Shown piece after piece: positions 44,512 to 53,315 of a DNA stretch of 64,000 nucleotides. How positions within the stretch are numbered: the stretch's first letter is position 1; each line of letters starts with the position of its first letter. Under the pieces are notes generated by a model. It had not been told where the DNA came from, did no database searches, and worked only from the letters and a program-made list of their open reading frames with translations. Source of the stretch: Flavobacteriales bacterium (GTDB lineage Bacteria; Bacteroidota; Bacteroidia; Flavobacteriales_F; PHOS-HE28); contig JADKAN010000001.1 of the NCBI GenBank assembly GCA_016719225.1, positions 868,001 to 932,000 of the forward strand, given 5' to 3'. The translations under genes were made by a program, and so were the position numbers.

Positions 44512-46101
44512 ATGCCCATACGCATGACGCCCGACGAGGGCCAGGACAACAATGGACCCGGCCCACGGCCCGGCCGCCCGAACATCGGCGGCGGTGGTGG
44601 TGGCGGTTTGCTGGGCAGCCTGTTGCCCCTCCTCATCGGCTTCCTGTTCAAGAACCCCAAGATGTTGCTGGTGGCCGCCGTGCTGTTCGGCGCCTACTAT
44701 TTCTTCGGTAACGGATGCGCCAGTTCCGGTGGTGGCGGCATCACCGATGTGGTGAACAACCTGCAGACCTCGCGCGGGGCCGACCTGGACCCCGCGGTGT
44801 ACGACAAGGCCGAAGTGTTCGAGCCGCTGGCGGACAATGTGAAGAACCCGCTGCCGGAACGCGTCAGCTTGGAGCAGTTCGCTCCCCGCCGCCTCAACCA
44901 AGGGCAGCAGGGCAGCTGCGTGGCATGGGCCAGCGCTTACGGCGCGCGCACCATCGTGCAGGCCGAGGCCACCAAAGCGGATCCGAACAGCACCGCCTTC
45001 AGCCCCAGCTTCCTCTACAACCAGATCAAGCTCGGAAACGACTGCCAGGGCGCCTACATCTACACCGCCATGGAGAACATGCAGGCTGGCGGTGTGCTGC
45101 CCCTGAGCAAGTTCGGCTACACCGACGACAATTGCCGGAAGATGCCCGGCAGCACCGAGAAGCAGGAGGCGCAGCAGTACCGCATCAAGGGCTTCCAACG
45201 CCTCAGCTACAACGGCGATGACCAACGGACGGACATGCTCGCCATGAAGCAGCAGCTTGCGCAGGGTTCGCCGGTGGTGATCGGCATGATGGTGGGCGGC
45301 AGCTATATGCAGAACATGGAGGGGCAGGACGTATGGATCCCCACGCAGAACGATTACCGCATGGCGGGTTTCGGTGGACATGCCCAGTGTATCATCGGCT
45401 ACGATGATTACAAGGCCGGCGGCGCCTTCCAAGTGATGAACAGCTGGGGGCCGGACTGGGGCAACAACGGCATCGCCTGGATCCGCTACAGCGATTTCGA
45501 CTTCTTCGCCAAGGAAGCTTATGCCGTTTACCCACAAGGGGAAGGCGTGGACGTGAAGCCGTCGGAATTCGACATCCACTTCGGCCTTGCACAAGTGGAT
45601 GCGAAGGGAAAGGCGAACGGACAGCACTTCGAACTGGAACGCACCGGTGGTCGCGTCTTCAAGACCGTTTCCCCGATCCGCAAGGGCGACCGCTTCAAGA
45701 TCGAGGTGACCAACAACGCCGAATGCTACACCTATCTCTTCGGCCTGGAAACGGATGGCACCACCTACGTGCTATTCCCCTACACGCCCAAGCACTCGCC
45801 TTATTGCGGCATCACCGGCACGCGCGTGTTCCCGAAGGACCAGAGCCTCACGGCGGACGAGATCGGCACACAGGATGAAATGGCCATCGTCGTGGCAAAC
45901 CAACCGCTGGACTACCCCAAGCTGAACGAGTCGCTGAAGGCCAACACCGCCAAAGGCTTGGACGCGAAGCTCGCTGCTGTATTGGGCAATGAGCTGGTCT
46001 CCGCCGACGCACCCGCCTATACCGAAGGCGGGACCTTCGGCGCCAAAACACCCGCATCCAAGACCACGTTGGCCATCGTGTTGATGATCGATAAGCAATA
46101 G
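44512..46101 (+). CDS. membrane-anchored C1 papain-like cysteine peptidase
   Basis: A 529-residue protein. Residues 33-66 hold a glycine-rich turn and one or two membrane helices (LLGSLLPLLIGFLF, MLLVAAVLFGAYYFF). Then a C1A peptidase domain: the oxyanion Gln and nucleophile Cys136 in NQGQQGSCVAWASA, His in GFGGHAQCIIGYD, Asn in NSWGPDWGNNG. The C-terminal third (from about residue 350) is beta-rich and resembles a DUF4384-like domain (FKIEVTNNAECYTYLFGLE, YVLFPY). The catalytic triad is complete. It is followed after 32 nt by a TPR histidine kinase, so the two are likely co-transcribed. Substrate unknown. ATG 44524 (MTPDE) is an alternative start. Confidence 0.88.
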   Translation: MPIRMTPDEGQDNNGPGPRPGRPNIGGGGGGGLLGSLLPLLIGFLFKNPKMLLVAAVLFGAYYFFGNGCASSGGGGITDVVNNLQTSRGADLDPAVYDKAEVFEPLADNVKNPLPERVSLEQFAPRRLNQGQQGSCVAWASAYGARTIVQAEATKADPNSTAFSPSFLYNQIKLGNDCQGAYIYTAMENMQAGGVLPLSKFGYTDDNCRKMPGSTEKQEAQQYRIKGFQRLSYNGDDQRTDMLAMKQQLAQGSPVVIGMMVGGSYMQNMEGQDVWIPTQNDYRMAGFGGHAQCIIGYDDYKAGGAFQVMNSWGPDWGNNGIAWIRYSDFDFFAKEAYAVYPQGEGVDVKPSEFDIHFGLAQVDAKGKANGQHFELERTGGRVFKTVSPIRKGDRFKIEVTNNAECYTYLFGLETDGTTYVLFPYTPKHSPYCGITGTRVFPKDQSLTADEIGTQDEMAIVVANQPLDYPKLNESLKANTAKGLDAKLAAVLGNELVSADAPAYTEGGTFGAKTPASKTTLAIVLMIDKQ

Positions 46102-46133
46102 GGATGCACCGATCGGGAGGAACACATACCGCA

Positions 46134-47975
46134 ATGCGTTCCGCCTGGTTGCTCTGCTTCTTATTGATCGCCGCGATCGCCCCTGCGCAACGTCCTTGGG
46201 AAAGCGCCATGGTGAAGCTGCCGCCTTTCGCGCAGCCGGGCCTTGACCAACGGATACAGCACATCCTGGTGCAGATGGACGCCTTCGATGGCGACAGCGC
46301 CATGGTGCTGATCGGTGAGGCGCTGGGTGCGATCGACCTGGACAAGGATCCGGAACCGCGCTATTACCTGCTCTCCTACCGGGCCGAAGTGCTCTATTAC
46401 CAAGGGTTCTATAATGAGGCGGTGCGAGATCTCTCGGTCTGCGCGGATCTGGCGGACCGGATGCACGACAGTCTGTTCATGGCGAACGTGTACAACCTGC
46501 AGGGCTTGTTGCAGGAGAACATCGGTCGCGGGGCTTCGGCACGCGACCAATTGCGCAAAGCACTGGCGTGGTTCCCCGCCCACCCTGCCGCACGTTATCC
46601 GGTATCGGAGCTTTTCCACATCCACGGGAACATGGGCAAGTACCTGTTGGATGCCGGCGTGCTGGACAGTGCCCGTTTCCATTTGCAACGGTCGCTGGAA
46701 CTGGCGGTAGCTGCCGGTGCCGAGCGCGCAGTGGCTGTTGCATGGGGCCAACTGGGGGGCCTGTCCATGGCCGAACAGCAGCCGGATAGCGCCCTGGCCT
46801 ATTTCCAGCGGAGCTTCGAACTCGTGGACGGGGCATTGGACCGCGACGTGGCCTTGGACGGGCTGATGGGGATAGCCAAAGTGTATGCAGGGCTGAAGGA
46901 CATCCCACGGACCCGGCAAGCGTTGGCCCGTGCCGAAGCCTACCTGCAGCAATATGCCTCGCGCATCGGGCTGGCATCGCGCCGCGACCAGGCCAAAAGC
47001 ACCTACCAAGTGCTGCAGCGCATCCAGGACCTCAACGGCGCACTAGCAGCACGCGAGCGGTGGGCACGATTGGACAGCACCATCAACGAAGGGAACATCC
47101 GATCCGCACTGGCCACGCAGGCCGCCTTGCACCGCACGGACGCCTCGTTGGCGCTTGAACGCGAACATGCACGGCTCACCGCCGAAACCATGAAGCGCCT
47201 TGAACTGAGCCGCAACATGGTGATCGCCGGAGCCGCGGCAGCCGTGGCCATCCTGGCGCTGTTGGCCATCATCCTCCAGAACAAACGACGCAACTACCGC
47301 AAGCTGGCAGGCATGCAGCTGGCGCAGGCGGAACAGGAAAAGACCATCGCGGAGCTGCGCATACGCGAGCAAGTGGGCCGCGACATGCACGACGACCTCG
47401 GCGCCGGCCTCAGCTCGCTGAAAATGCGCAGCGAGATGGCCGCGCGTAACGAAACGGACGCTGAAAAGCGCGGCCAATGGCAACGGTTGGCGGGCACGGC
47501 AGGCGAGCTGATCGGCAGCCTGCGCCAGATCATCTGGGCCATGAACGACGATCAGGCCACCGTGGAGGATCTCGTGGTGTACGCTACCAACCACGTGCGC
47601 CGGTCCATGGACGAGCACGGGATCAGCCTGCAGGTGCGCACTCCAGGGCCTTGGCCTGACGGGCTGCTCACCAGCGAGCAACGGCGCAACATTTTCCTGG
47701 TGATCAAGGAGGCCACGCACAACATCGTGAAGCATGCCGGGGCGAAGAACGTGGAGCTCAGCATGGACATGGAGGGCCACCTGCTGGCGGTGCGGATCGC
47801 GGATGACGGCATCGGCATGCCCGCCACCACCCGCGCTGAGCAAGGCAACGGTCTGCGGAACATGGCCAGGCGTATGCAAGCCCTGCAAGGCGAACTGGAA
47901 TTCCGGAACGGCGAGAACGCCGGCACGCTGATCAGGTTCCGGACACCCTGCAAGCCTGTGCCGCGCGGAATATGA
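46134..47975 (+). CDS. TPR sensor histidine kinase (HisKA_3-like)
   Basis: A 613-residue membrane sensor. It has a signal peptide (LLCFLLIAAIAPAQ), tetratricopeptide repeats to about residue 330 and a helix VIAGAAAAVAILALLAIIL near 370. The phosphoacceptor His is in GRDMHDDLGAGLSSLKMRSE (about residue 417), and the HATPase has IKEATHNIVKHA and DDGIGMPATT. This resembles the LytS/NarX-like kinases with HisKA_3. It lies 32 nt after the C1 peptidase and is followed after 55 nt by a NarL-type response regulator, its likely partner. An earlier in-frame ATG (46104) is possible but lacks the signal peptide. Confidence 0.9.
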   Translation: MRSAWLLCFLLIAAIAPAQRPWESAMVKLPPFAQPGLDQRIQHILVQMDAFDGDSAMVLIGEALGAIDLDKDPEPRYYLLSYRAEVLYYQGFYNEAVRDLSVCADLADRMHDSLFMANVYNLQGLLQENIGRGASARDQLRKALAWFPAHPAARYPVSELFHIHGNMGKYLLDAGVLDSARFHLQRSLELAVAAGAERAVAVAWGQLGGLSMAEQQPDSALAYFQRSFELVDGALDRDVALDGLMGIAKVYAGLKDIPRTRQALARAEAYLQQYASRIGLASRRDQAKSTYQVLQRIQDLNGALAARERWARLDSTINEGNIRSALATQAALHRTDASLALEREHARLTAETMKRLELSRNMVIAGAAAAVAILALLAIILQNKRRNYRKLAGMQLAQAEQEKTIAELRIREQVGRDMHDDLGAGLSSLKMRSEMAARNETDAEKRGQWQRLAGTAGELIGSLRQIIWAMNDDQATVEDLVVYATNHVRRSMDEHGISLQVRTPGPWPDGLLTSEQRRNIFLVIKEATHNIVKHAGAKNVELSMDMEGHLLAVRIADDGIGMPATTRAEQGNGLRNMARRMQALQGELEFRNGENAGTLIRFRTPCKPVPRGI

Positions 47976-48018
47976 CAGCTCTAACCAAGGTTCTATTGCA
48001 CACCGCACACCGCTAGGG

Positions 48019-48026
48019 GAACTTCG
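48019..48026 (+). promoter_or_regulatory. -7-like box GAACTTCG, 4 nt before the response-regulator start
   Basis: Two mismatches from TAnnTTTG, followed by CACC and ATG 48031. The regulator may therefore have its own leaderless promoter besides the operon. Confidence 0.4.
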
Positions 48027-48030
48027 CACC

Positions 48031-48678
48031 ATGGCCACATTGAACAAGATCCGCGTGAGCATCGTGGAGGATGACCCGTCAATCCGTGAATCGCTCGCGT
48101 CCCTCGTGATCCACGGTACAGGAATGGAACTCTACACCATCCATCCGAACGCAGAGGATGCGCTGACGCAATTGCAAGGACCGGGACCGGACCTCGTGAT
48201 CATGGACATCAACCTGCCGGGAAAAACCGGGATCGAATGCGTGAAAGAGTTGAAGGAGACCTGCCCTGCAACGCAGTTCCTCATGTACACGGTGCAGGAC
48301 GATGATCAGCAAGTGTTCGAGGCGCTGAAAGCCGGAGCCAATGGATACATACTGAAGGAAAGTACACCGGACCAGATCCTGGAAGCCGTGCGTGAACTGA
48401 TGGACGGTGGCGCTCCGATGAGCGCCCCGGTGGCACGCCGCGTGGTGACCCACATGCGCCGCGCGCAAACCGCCGCGAGCGATGGTTCTACACCCCAAGG
48501 CCTCACCCCGCGCGAGGGCATGGTCCTGGAACTGCTCGCGCAGGGATTGCTCTACAAGGAGATCGCAGCGCGTACGGGCACTACCACCGGCACGGTGAAG
48601 CAGCACATACACCGCATCTACGCCAAGATGCACGTGCAGAACCGCACCGAGGCGGTGAACCGCTTTTACGGGCGGTGA
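48031..48678 (+). CDS. NarL/FixJ-family response regulator
   Basis: A 215-residue regulator. The receiver has acidic residues in VSIVEDDPS, phosphoacceptor Asp59 in LVIMDINLPGKTG and Lys in GYILKES. The LuxR-type HTH is LTPREGMVLELLAQGLLY, IAARTGTTTGTVKQHIHRI. Its kinase partner is the TPR histidine kinase just upstream. Targets are unknown; its own start lies behind a promoter-like box. It is less than half identical by eye to the first regulator in this window, so the two systems are distinct. Confidence 0.92.
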   Translation: MATLNKIRVSIVEDDPSIRESLASLVIHGTGMELYTIHPNAEDALTQLQGPGPDLVIMDINLPGKTGIECVKELKETCPATQFLMYTVQDDDQQVFEALKAGANGYILKESTPDQILEAVRELMDGGAPMSAPVARRVVTHMRRAQTAASDGSTPQGLTPREGMVLELLAQGLLYKEIAARTGTTTGTVKQHIHRIYAKMHVQNRTEAVNRFYGR

Positions 48679-48805
48679 ACCAACAGAAGGGATAGCCCAT
48701 TGTGTGCTGGTCGATCTACGGAGCATCCCGGGGTGGATCTAACGATCGTCATTTCCAAGCGCGCCGCGGCGCGCTTAACTTTCCGGCGATCCCACCCACC
48801 ATTCC

Positions 48806-49300
48806 ATGATCAAGGTCCTGTACCTCCTGCTCGCGATCATCATTATCGCACAATTCATCCGGCCCGCGCGGATCGCTGATCCCGTCGATCCCGCAACCGA
48901 CCTCATCGCCGTGACCAAGCCCGATGCGGAGATCGCGCAGATGCTCCGGACCTCCTGCTATGATTGCCACAGCCACCAGCCGAACTACCCGTGGTACTTC
49001 GCCATCACCCCTGTGAACTTTTGGCTGAACGATCACATCCAGGACGGCTTGAAGCATTTCGATGCTTCCACATGGGCCAGTGTGAAAGGCTTTGAACGCG
49101 ATCACCAGGCCAAGGATGCGATGGAGGAGATGGATAAGAAGGAAATGCCCATTCCCGACTTCTTCTACCTGGGACGCCACGCGGACGCCAAGTTGAGCGA
49201 TGCGCAGTACGGCAAGCTCTACTCCTATTTCGAAAGCCTGCGCGATGGCTCGTGGGATATCGAGAAGGCACGCCGGAAAGCGGCGGGAGAGATCAAGTGA
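48806..49300 (+). CDS. haem-binding domain protein (c-type cytochrome-like)
   Basis: A 164-residue protein anchored by one N-terminal helix (YLLLAIIIIAQFI), followed by a single CxxCH haem site SCYDCHSHQPNYPWY near residue 50, which is the signature of the haem_bd family. The His and aromatic-rich segment supplies the distal side. It should face the periplasm. Members occur beside redox or stress genes; this copy is alone, 128 nt after the response regulator. TAACTTTC 30 nt upstream resembles a promoter box. Confidence 0.85.
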   Translation: MIKVLYLLLAIIIIAQFIRPARIADPVDPATDLIAVTKPDAEIAQMLRTSCYDCHSHQPNYPWYFAITPVNFWLNDHIQDGLKHFDASTWASVKGFERDHQAKDAMEEMDKKEMPIPDFFYLGRHADAKLSDAQYGKLYSYFESLRDGSWDIEKARRKAAGEIK

Positions 49301-49449
49301 CCCGTTGATCCCTGGAGCTCGTGTGTAATTGAACGCTCGTGCTTGATCGCACCTGTGCCTTTCGGAGCCGGGTCAAGTCCCCGATCGAGGTTCGTGCCAA
49401 TGATGGTGAACAGGACGGAAAACAGCTTGCACGCTTTTCGTCCACCTTT

Positions 49450-49457
49450 TAGTTTCG
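49450..49457 (+). promoter_or_regulatory. -7-like box TAGTTTCG before the kelch protein
   Basis: One mismatch from TAnnTTTG, 19 nt before ATG 49477. Confidence 0.4.
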
Positions 49458-49476
49458 CCTTATCAACCAACCGAAG

Positions 49477-50676
49477 ATGAGATATTTCTTCACGTCCTTG
49501 ACGCTCATCGTTAGCCTCCTCTCCTGCTCCGTAAGCGCCCAGAATTGGACCCAAAAAGCCGATATATCCGGACTTGCTCGCTGGGGGGCTGTCGGATTTG
49601 CAGCAGGTGATCACGGGTACGTTTGTACCGGGACCGACGGCACGGCCAACTACAACGATCTGGAGGAGTACGACCCAAGCTCGAATTCATGGACCACGAA
49701 GGCTCCATTCCCTGCATCGGCCCGTCGTGAAGGCGCTGCCTTCTCCATCAATGGCATCGGATACGTCGGATTCGGTAGGACCTCTCCCCAAGGCCAGTAT
49801 TTCAATGATCTCTGGGCCTACGATCCCCAGAGCAATTCATGGACCGCGAAAGCTTCTTGTCCCTCCGGAGGACTCGCCTCACCCGGCGTGTTCGTGTTGA
49901 ATGGGAAGGGCTATGTGCTCGGCGGGAGAACGGAGGCCGCGACCTATTCCAACCAGCTTTGGGAGTATGACCCGAGCAATAACTCCTGGGGCCAGAAGTC
50001 CGGTTTACCCGGTGCCGGCAGGTCCGGCCCCATCGCTTTCTCGGTTATCGAGAAGGGGTATGTCGGTTCTGGTAATGACAATAGCAGCGACCAGTGTTCC
50101 AGCGACTTTTGGCAATGGGACCCCACTACCAACGTGTGGACCCAAAAAGCGGATATCCCTGGACCGGCGCGTCGCACAGGAGCGGCATTCGTTGTCAACA
50201 ACATCCCTTACGCAGGATCGGGTTGGAATGGTTCCACCTATTTGACCGACATGTACCGGTTCGACGTCACCAACAATATGTGGACCGCAATAGCCAACTA
50301 TGGTGGAGCGGGTGCCTACACCCCTATCGCTTTCGCGATCAATGACAAAGGCTATTTGGGATCAGGCAGTACGAGCAGCGGCGCGTCCCCGCAGTTCTGG
50401 GAATACAATACGGTGCTGGTCGGTATCGCCACACATGGGGCAGCGGTCTCCATCGTACCGGATCTGGTAGGCGATGAGATCGTTCTTACAGGTTGGACCA
50501 ACACCCAAGCTGACGCATACTTCCTGATGGATGCCACTGGTCGAAGGATCACAGGCGGAACATTGAAAACCAATGAGATCGCGGTTCCAAGATCAATGTC
50601 CGAAGGCGTGTATCTGCGTGAATTGATCAAAGGGAATTCGATCCAATTGAGCTGGCGGTTCGCAAAAGCGAGCTGA
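49477..50676 (+). CDS. secreted kelch-repeat protein
   Basis: A 399-residue exported protein with a signal peptide (LTLIVSLLSCSVSAQ) and then about six kelch-type repeats, seen as recurring W-T-x-K-A (NWTQKAD, SWTTKAP, SWTAKAS) and G-Y-V (HGYVCTG, IGYVGFG, KGYVLGG). These form a beta-propeller. The C-terminal 85 residues (VLTGWTNTQADAYFLMD, ATGRRITGG, EGVYLREL) look like a degenerate T9SS sorting domain. No catalytic residues are visible; carbohydrate or protein binding is likely. It converges with ruvX. Confidence 0.82.
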   Translation: MRYFFTSLTLIVSLLSCSVSAQNWTQKADISGLARWGAVGFAAGDHGYVCTGTDGTANYNDLEEYDPSSNSWTTKAPFPASARREGAAFSINGIGYVGFGRTSPQGQYFNDLWAYDPQSNSWTAKASCPSGGLASPGVFVLNGKGYVLGGRTEAATYSNQLWEYDPSNNSWGQKSGLPGAGRSGPIAFSVIEKGYVGSGNDNSSDQCSSDFWQWDPTTNVWTQKADIPGPARRTGAAFVVNNIPYAGSGWNGSTYLTDMYRFDVTNNMWTAIANYGGAGAYTPIAFAINDKGYLGSGSTSSGASPQFWEYNTVLVGIATHGAAVSIVPDLVGDEIVLTGWTNTQADAYFLMDATGRRITGGTLKTNEIAVPRSMSEGVYLRELIKGNSIQLSWRFAKAS

Positions 50677-50687
50677 CCGATCGCATC

Positions 50688-50704
50688 AGCTGATCAGCTG
50701 ATCA
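50688..50704. repeat. GATC-rich spacer between convergent genes
   Basis: cagctgatcagctgatc: an 8-bp word (CAGCTGAT) in direct repeat, itself palindromic, between the ends of the kelch and ruvX genes. The word overlaps the last codons of ruvX. Confidence 0.4.
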
Positions 50705-51112
50705 CCTTCTCCGGTCCATCCAGCCTTGCAGGATCAACACCGCGCTGATGCGGTCCACCGTGCCCTTGTCGCGGCGCGCCATCTTCCCGATCCCACTGGC
50801 CAGCATCGTCCGCTGGGCGATAACACTGGTGAAGCGCTCGTCCGCGGTCTCTACGAACTGCTTCGGGAACTGCTTCTTCAATTCAGTGATGAAGAGCTGC
50901 ACGTTCGCCGTGATGTCCGTGGGTGTGCCGTTCAAGTTGCAGGGCAGTCCCACCACGAAACCCTCCACGGCTTCTTTCGCCACGTATCGCTTTAAGTAGG
51001 CCATCAAATCCGTTGACGGCACGGTGTCCAAGGCCGAAGCGATGATGCGCGCCGGATCCGTTACGGCGAGGCCGGTGCGTTTTAGGCCGAAGTCGATCGA
51101 AAGGACGCGCAT
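50702..51112 (-). CDS. ruvX: Holliday-junction resolvase-like RNase YqgF/RuvX
   Basis: A 136-residue RNase H-fold protein (YqgF family), implicated in rRNA 5' end processing or junction resolution. It begins MRVLSIDFGLKRTGLAVTD, with the first catalytic Asp in DFG, then VVGLPCNLNG, the Glu in ETADERFTS, and the last Asp in GTVDRISAVLIL. Length is normal. ATG 51112 follows the motif; the longer frame reads through the shared divergent promoter region with dapD. Confidence 0.93.
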   Translation of the reverse strand: MRVLSIDFGLKRTGLAVTDPARIIASALDTVPSTDLMAYLKRYVAKEAVEGFVVGLPCNLNGTPTDITANVQLFITELKKQFPKQFVETADERFTSVIAQRTMLASGIGKMARRDKGTVDRISAVLILQGWMDRRR

Positions 51113-51209
51113 GGCTGAACGGGACGTGGGATGCGAACTGTGAAGTGGCAAAGGTCGGCTGCTGTGGCTTGCCATGATCCTCCGATTTTCCGGTCGTCCG
51201 ATCCCTCAG

Positions 51210-51217
51210 CATCTTTG
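51210..51217 (+). promoter_or_regulatory. -7-like box CATCTTTG, 4 nt before the dapD start
   Basis: One mismatch from TAnnTTTG, then TGCC and ATG 51222. Confidence 0.55.
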
Positions 51218-51221
51218 TGCC

Positions 51222-52028
51222 ATGCACGAGTTGATCGAAAAGGCCTGGGAGAACCGCGCCATGTTGGCGGACGAAGAGGTGATCCTCGCCATCGAAGGGG
51301 TGATCGAACGCCTGGACCGCGGTGAACTGCGCGTGGCGGAACCAGCAGGTGATGGCTGGAAGGTGAACGAATGGGTGAAGAAGGCCGTGCTGCTCTACTT
51401 CCCCATCCGGAAGATGATCACTATGGAGGCCGGTCCAATGGAGTTCCACGACAAGATCCCCTTGAAACGCCGCTATGCTGAACTGGGCGTGCGCGTGGTG
51501 CCGCATGCCATCGCGCGTTACGGCAGCTACCTCGCCCCCGGCGTGATCATGATGCCGAGCTATGTGAACATCGGTGCCTACGTGGATGAGGGAACCATGG
51601 TGGACACTTGGGCCACCGTGGGCAGCTGCGCCCAGATCGGGAAGCACGTACATCTCAGCGGCGGTGTCGGCATCGGAGGCGTGCTGGAGCCCGTGCAGGC
51701 GGCTCCGGTGATCATCGAGGACGGCGCCTTCATCGGCTCAAGGGCCATCGTGGTGGAAGGTGTGCGCATCGGGAGAGAGGCGGTGCTGGGTGCGAACGTC
51801 GTGCTCACGGCCAGCACGAAGATCATTGACGTGTCAGGGCCGGAACCGAAGGAGATGCGAGGCTACGTGCCACCGCGCTCCGTCGTTATTCCCGGAACAT
51901 TGCCGAAGCAATTCCCCGCCGGTGAATACGGTGTGCCTTGTGCGCTGATCATCGGCCAACGCAAGGAAAGCACGGACAAGAAGACGAGTTTGAACGAGGC
52001 GTTGCGGGAACATAACGTGGCGGTGTAG
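51222..52028 (+). CDS. dapD: tetrahydrodipicolinate N-succinyltransferase
   Basis: A 268-residue left-handed beta-helix enzyme of the lysine/diaminopimelate route, succinylating tetrahydrodipicolinate. The N-terminal helical part is followed by hexapeptide turns (GVIMMPSYVNIGAYV, MVDTWATVGSCAQIG, VHLSGGVGIGGVLEP, IIEDGAFIGSRAIV, VRIGREAVLGANVVL). The conserved PRSVVIPGT and PCALIIGQR close the helix. Length is typical. Start ATG 51222 is chosen by family start and the box 4 nt before it. It leads into a CNNM/CBS gene 3 nt later, so the two are co-transcribed. Confidence 0.95.
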   Translation: MHELIEKAWENRAMLADEEVILAIEGVIERLDRGELRVAEPAGDGWKVNEWVKKAVLLYFPIRKMITMEAGPMEFHDKIPLKRRYAELGVRVVPHAIARYGSYLAPGVIMMPSYVNIGAYVDEGTMVDTWATVGSCAQIGKHVHLSGGVGIGGVLEPVQAAPVIIEDGAFIGSRAIVVEGVRIGREAVLGANVVLTASTKIIDVSGPEPKEMRGYVPPRSVVIPGTLPKQFPAGEYGVPCALIIGQRKESTDKKTSLNEALREHNVAV

Positions 52029-52031
52029 CCC

Positions 52032-53315
52032 ATGGAGATCCTTGTCATCGGTCTACTTACCCTATTGAACGGCTTTTTCTCGTTGAGCGAGATCGCGCTC
52101 GTTTCCGTGAAGACGAGCCGGATCCAGTTACTTGCGGACCAAGGGAGCAAACGTGCGAAGACCATCTTGGAGCTGTTGGCCAAGCCCGAGGCATTCCTTA
52201 GTTCCGTGCAGGTGGGCATCACGCTGATCGGCATCATCGCGGGTGCATACGGAGGTGCGGCACTCACCGGCGATCTGGAAGCGAAGTTGCTGCACTGGCC
52301 GCTATTGATGCCTTACGCGCACATGGTGTCCTTGGTATTAGTGATCGGCGGGATCACTTATTTCACCATCGTGGTGGGCGAGTTGGTACCCAAGAGCATC
52401 GCGCTGAACAGCCCGGAAAAGGTCGCCTTGTTCGCAGCGCCCATCGTCCGGGACTTCACGCGGATCACCTTCCCGCTGGTCCGGCTGCTCTCGGGTTCCA
52501 CCGCATTGATCCTGAAGCTTCTTCCATTATCGAATAACAAGGACGAGCCCGTGAGCGAGGACGAATTGCGTGCCATGCTGCGGACCGCCAACCTGCAAGG
52601 AGTACTGGAGAAGCAGGAGACGGAAGCGCACCAGAACCTGTTCCGCTTCACCGACCAAGTGGCTAAGACGCTGATGACGCACAGCAGCGAACTGGAATGG
52701 ATCGACAGTGAAATGCCATTGGACACGATCATCGCACAGGTGAAGGAAAGCCGCCATTCCAAATTCCCCGTGTGCAGAGGCAGGCTACAAGAGGTTTGGG
52801 GGATCCTGACACTGCGCGACTTTCTGGACCATTCCTCGGAACCCGGCTTCATGCTCGAAGATGCGGTCCGCCCGCCGATCTTCATTCCACAGACCACACC
52901 TGCATTCACGATCATCAATCGCTTTAAGAAGAAGAAGCAATATGCGGCCTTGGTCATTGATGAACACGGCACGTTGAAAGGAATGGTCACCCTGCACGAC
53001 CTCATCGAATCCATCATGGGCGATCTTCCCGATGACGACGAGGACGCTGTGCCGGAGATCGTTGGGCGGGATGACGGCACTTATATCGTAGGTGGCCAAG
53101 TGCTGATCGGCGCCCTCAATCAGCACATCGGCCAAACGCTGATGGAAGAGAATACAAATGCGTATGCCACAGTTGGCGGTTTCTTTCTTAACCGATTGGA
53201 ACGGTTACCGATCGTGGGTGATAAGGTCCAGGATGAACGGTTCATAGGCGAAGTGCTGGACATGGACGGTAACCGCATCGATAAAGTACTCATCACGGTG
53301 AATAACGACCGATGA
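52032..53315 (+). CDS. CNNM/CBS-domain membrane protein (HlyC/CorC family)
   Basis: A 427-residue protein. The N-terminal CNNM (DUF21) membrane domain has four helices, opening MEILVIGLLTLLNGFFSLSE and later VGITLIGIIAGAYG and ITYFTIVVGELVPKSIAL. Two CBS domains follow (MTHSSELEWIDSEM, ILTLRDFLD, AALVIDEHGTLKGMVTLHDL) and a C-terminal CorC_HlyC domain (YIVGGQVLIGALNQ, YATVGGFFLNRLERLP). Members handle Mg or Co, or act like the gliding protein GldE, which has the same layout. Gene context (dapD, GT9) does not decide. It overlaps the GT9 gene by 4 nt. Confidence 0.9.
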   Translation: MEILVIGLLTLLNGFFSLSEIALVSVKTSRIQLLADQGSKRAKTILELLAKPEAFLSSVQVGITLIGIIAGAYGGAALTGDLEAKLLHWPLLMPYAHMVSLVLVIGGITYFTIVVGELVPKSIALNSPEKVALFAAPIVRDFTRITFPLVRLLSGSTALILKLLPLSNNKDEPVSEDELRAMLRTANLQGVLEKQETEAHQNLFRFTDQVAKTLMTHSSELEWIDSEMPLDTIIAQVKESRHSKFPVCRGRLQEVWGILTLRDFLDHSSEPGFMLEDAVRPPIFIPQTTPAFTIINRFKKKKQYAALVIDEHGTLKGMVTLHDLIESIMGDLPDDDEDAVPEIVGRDDGTYIVGGQVLIGALNQHIGQTLMEENTNAYATVGGFFLNRLERLPIVGDKVQDERFIGEVLDMDGNRIDKVLITVNNDR

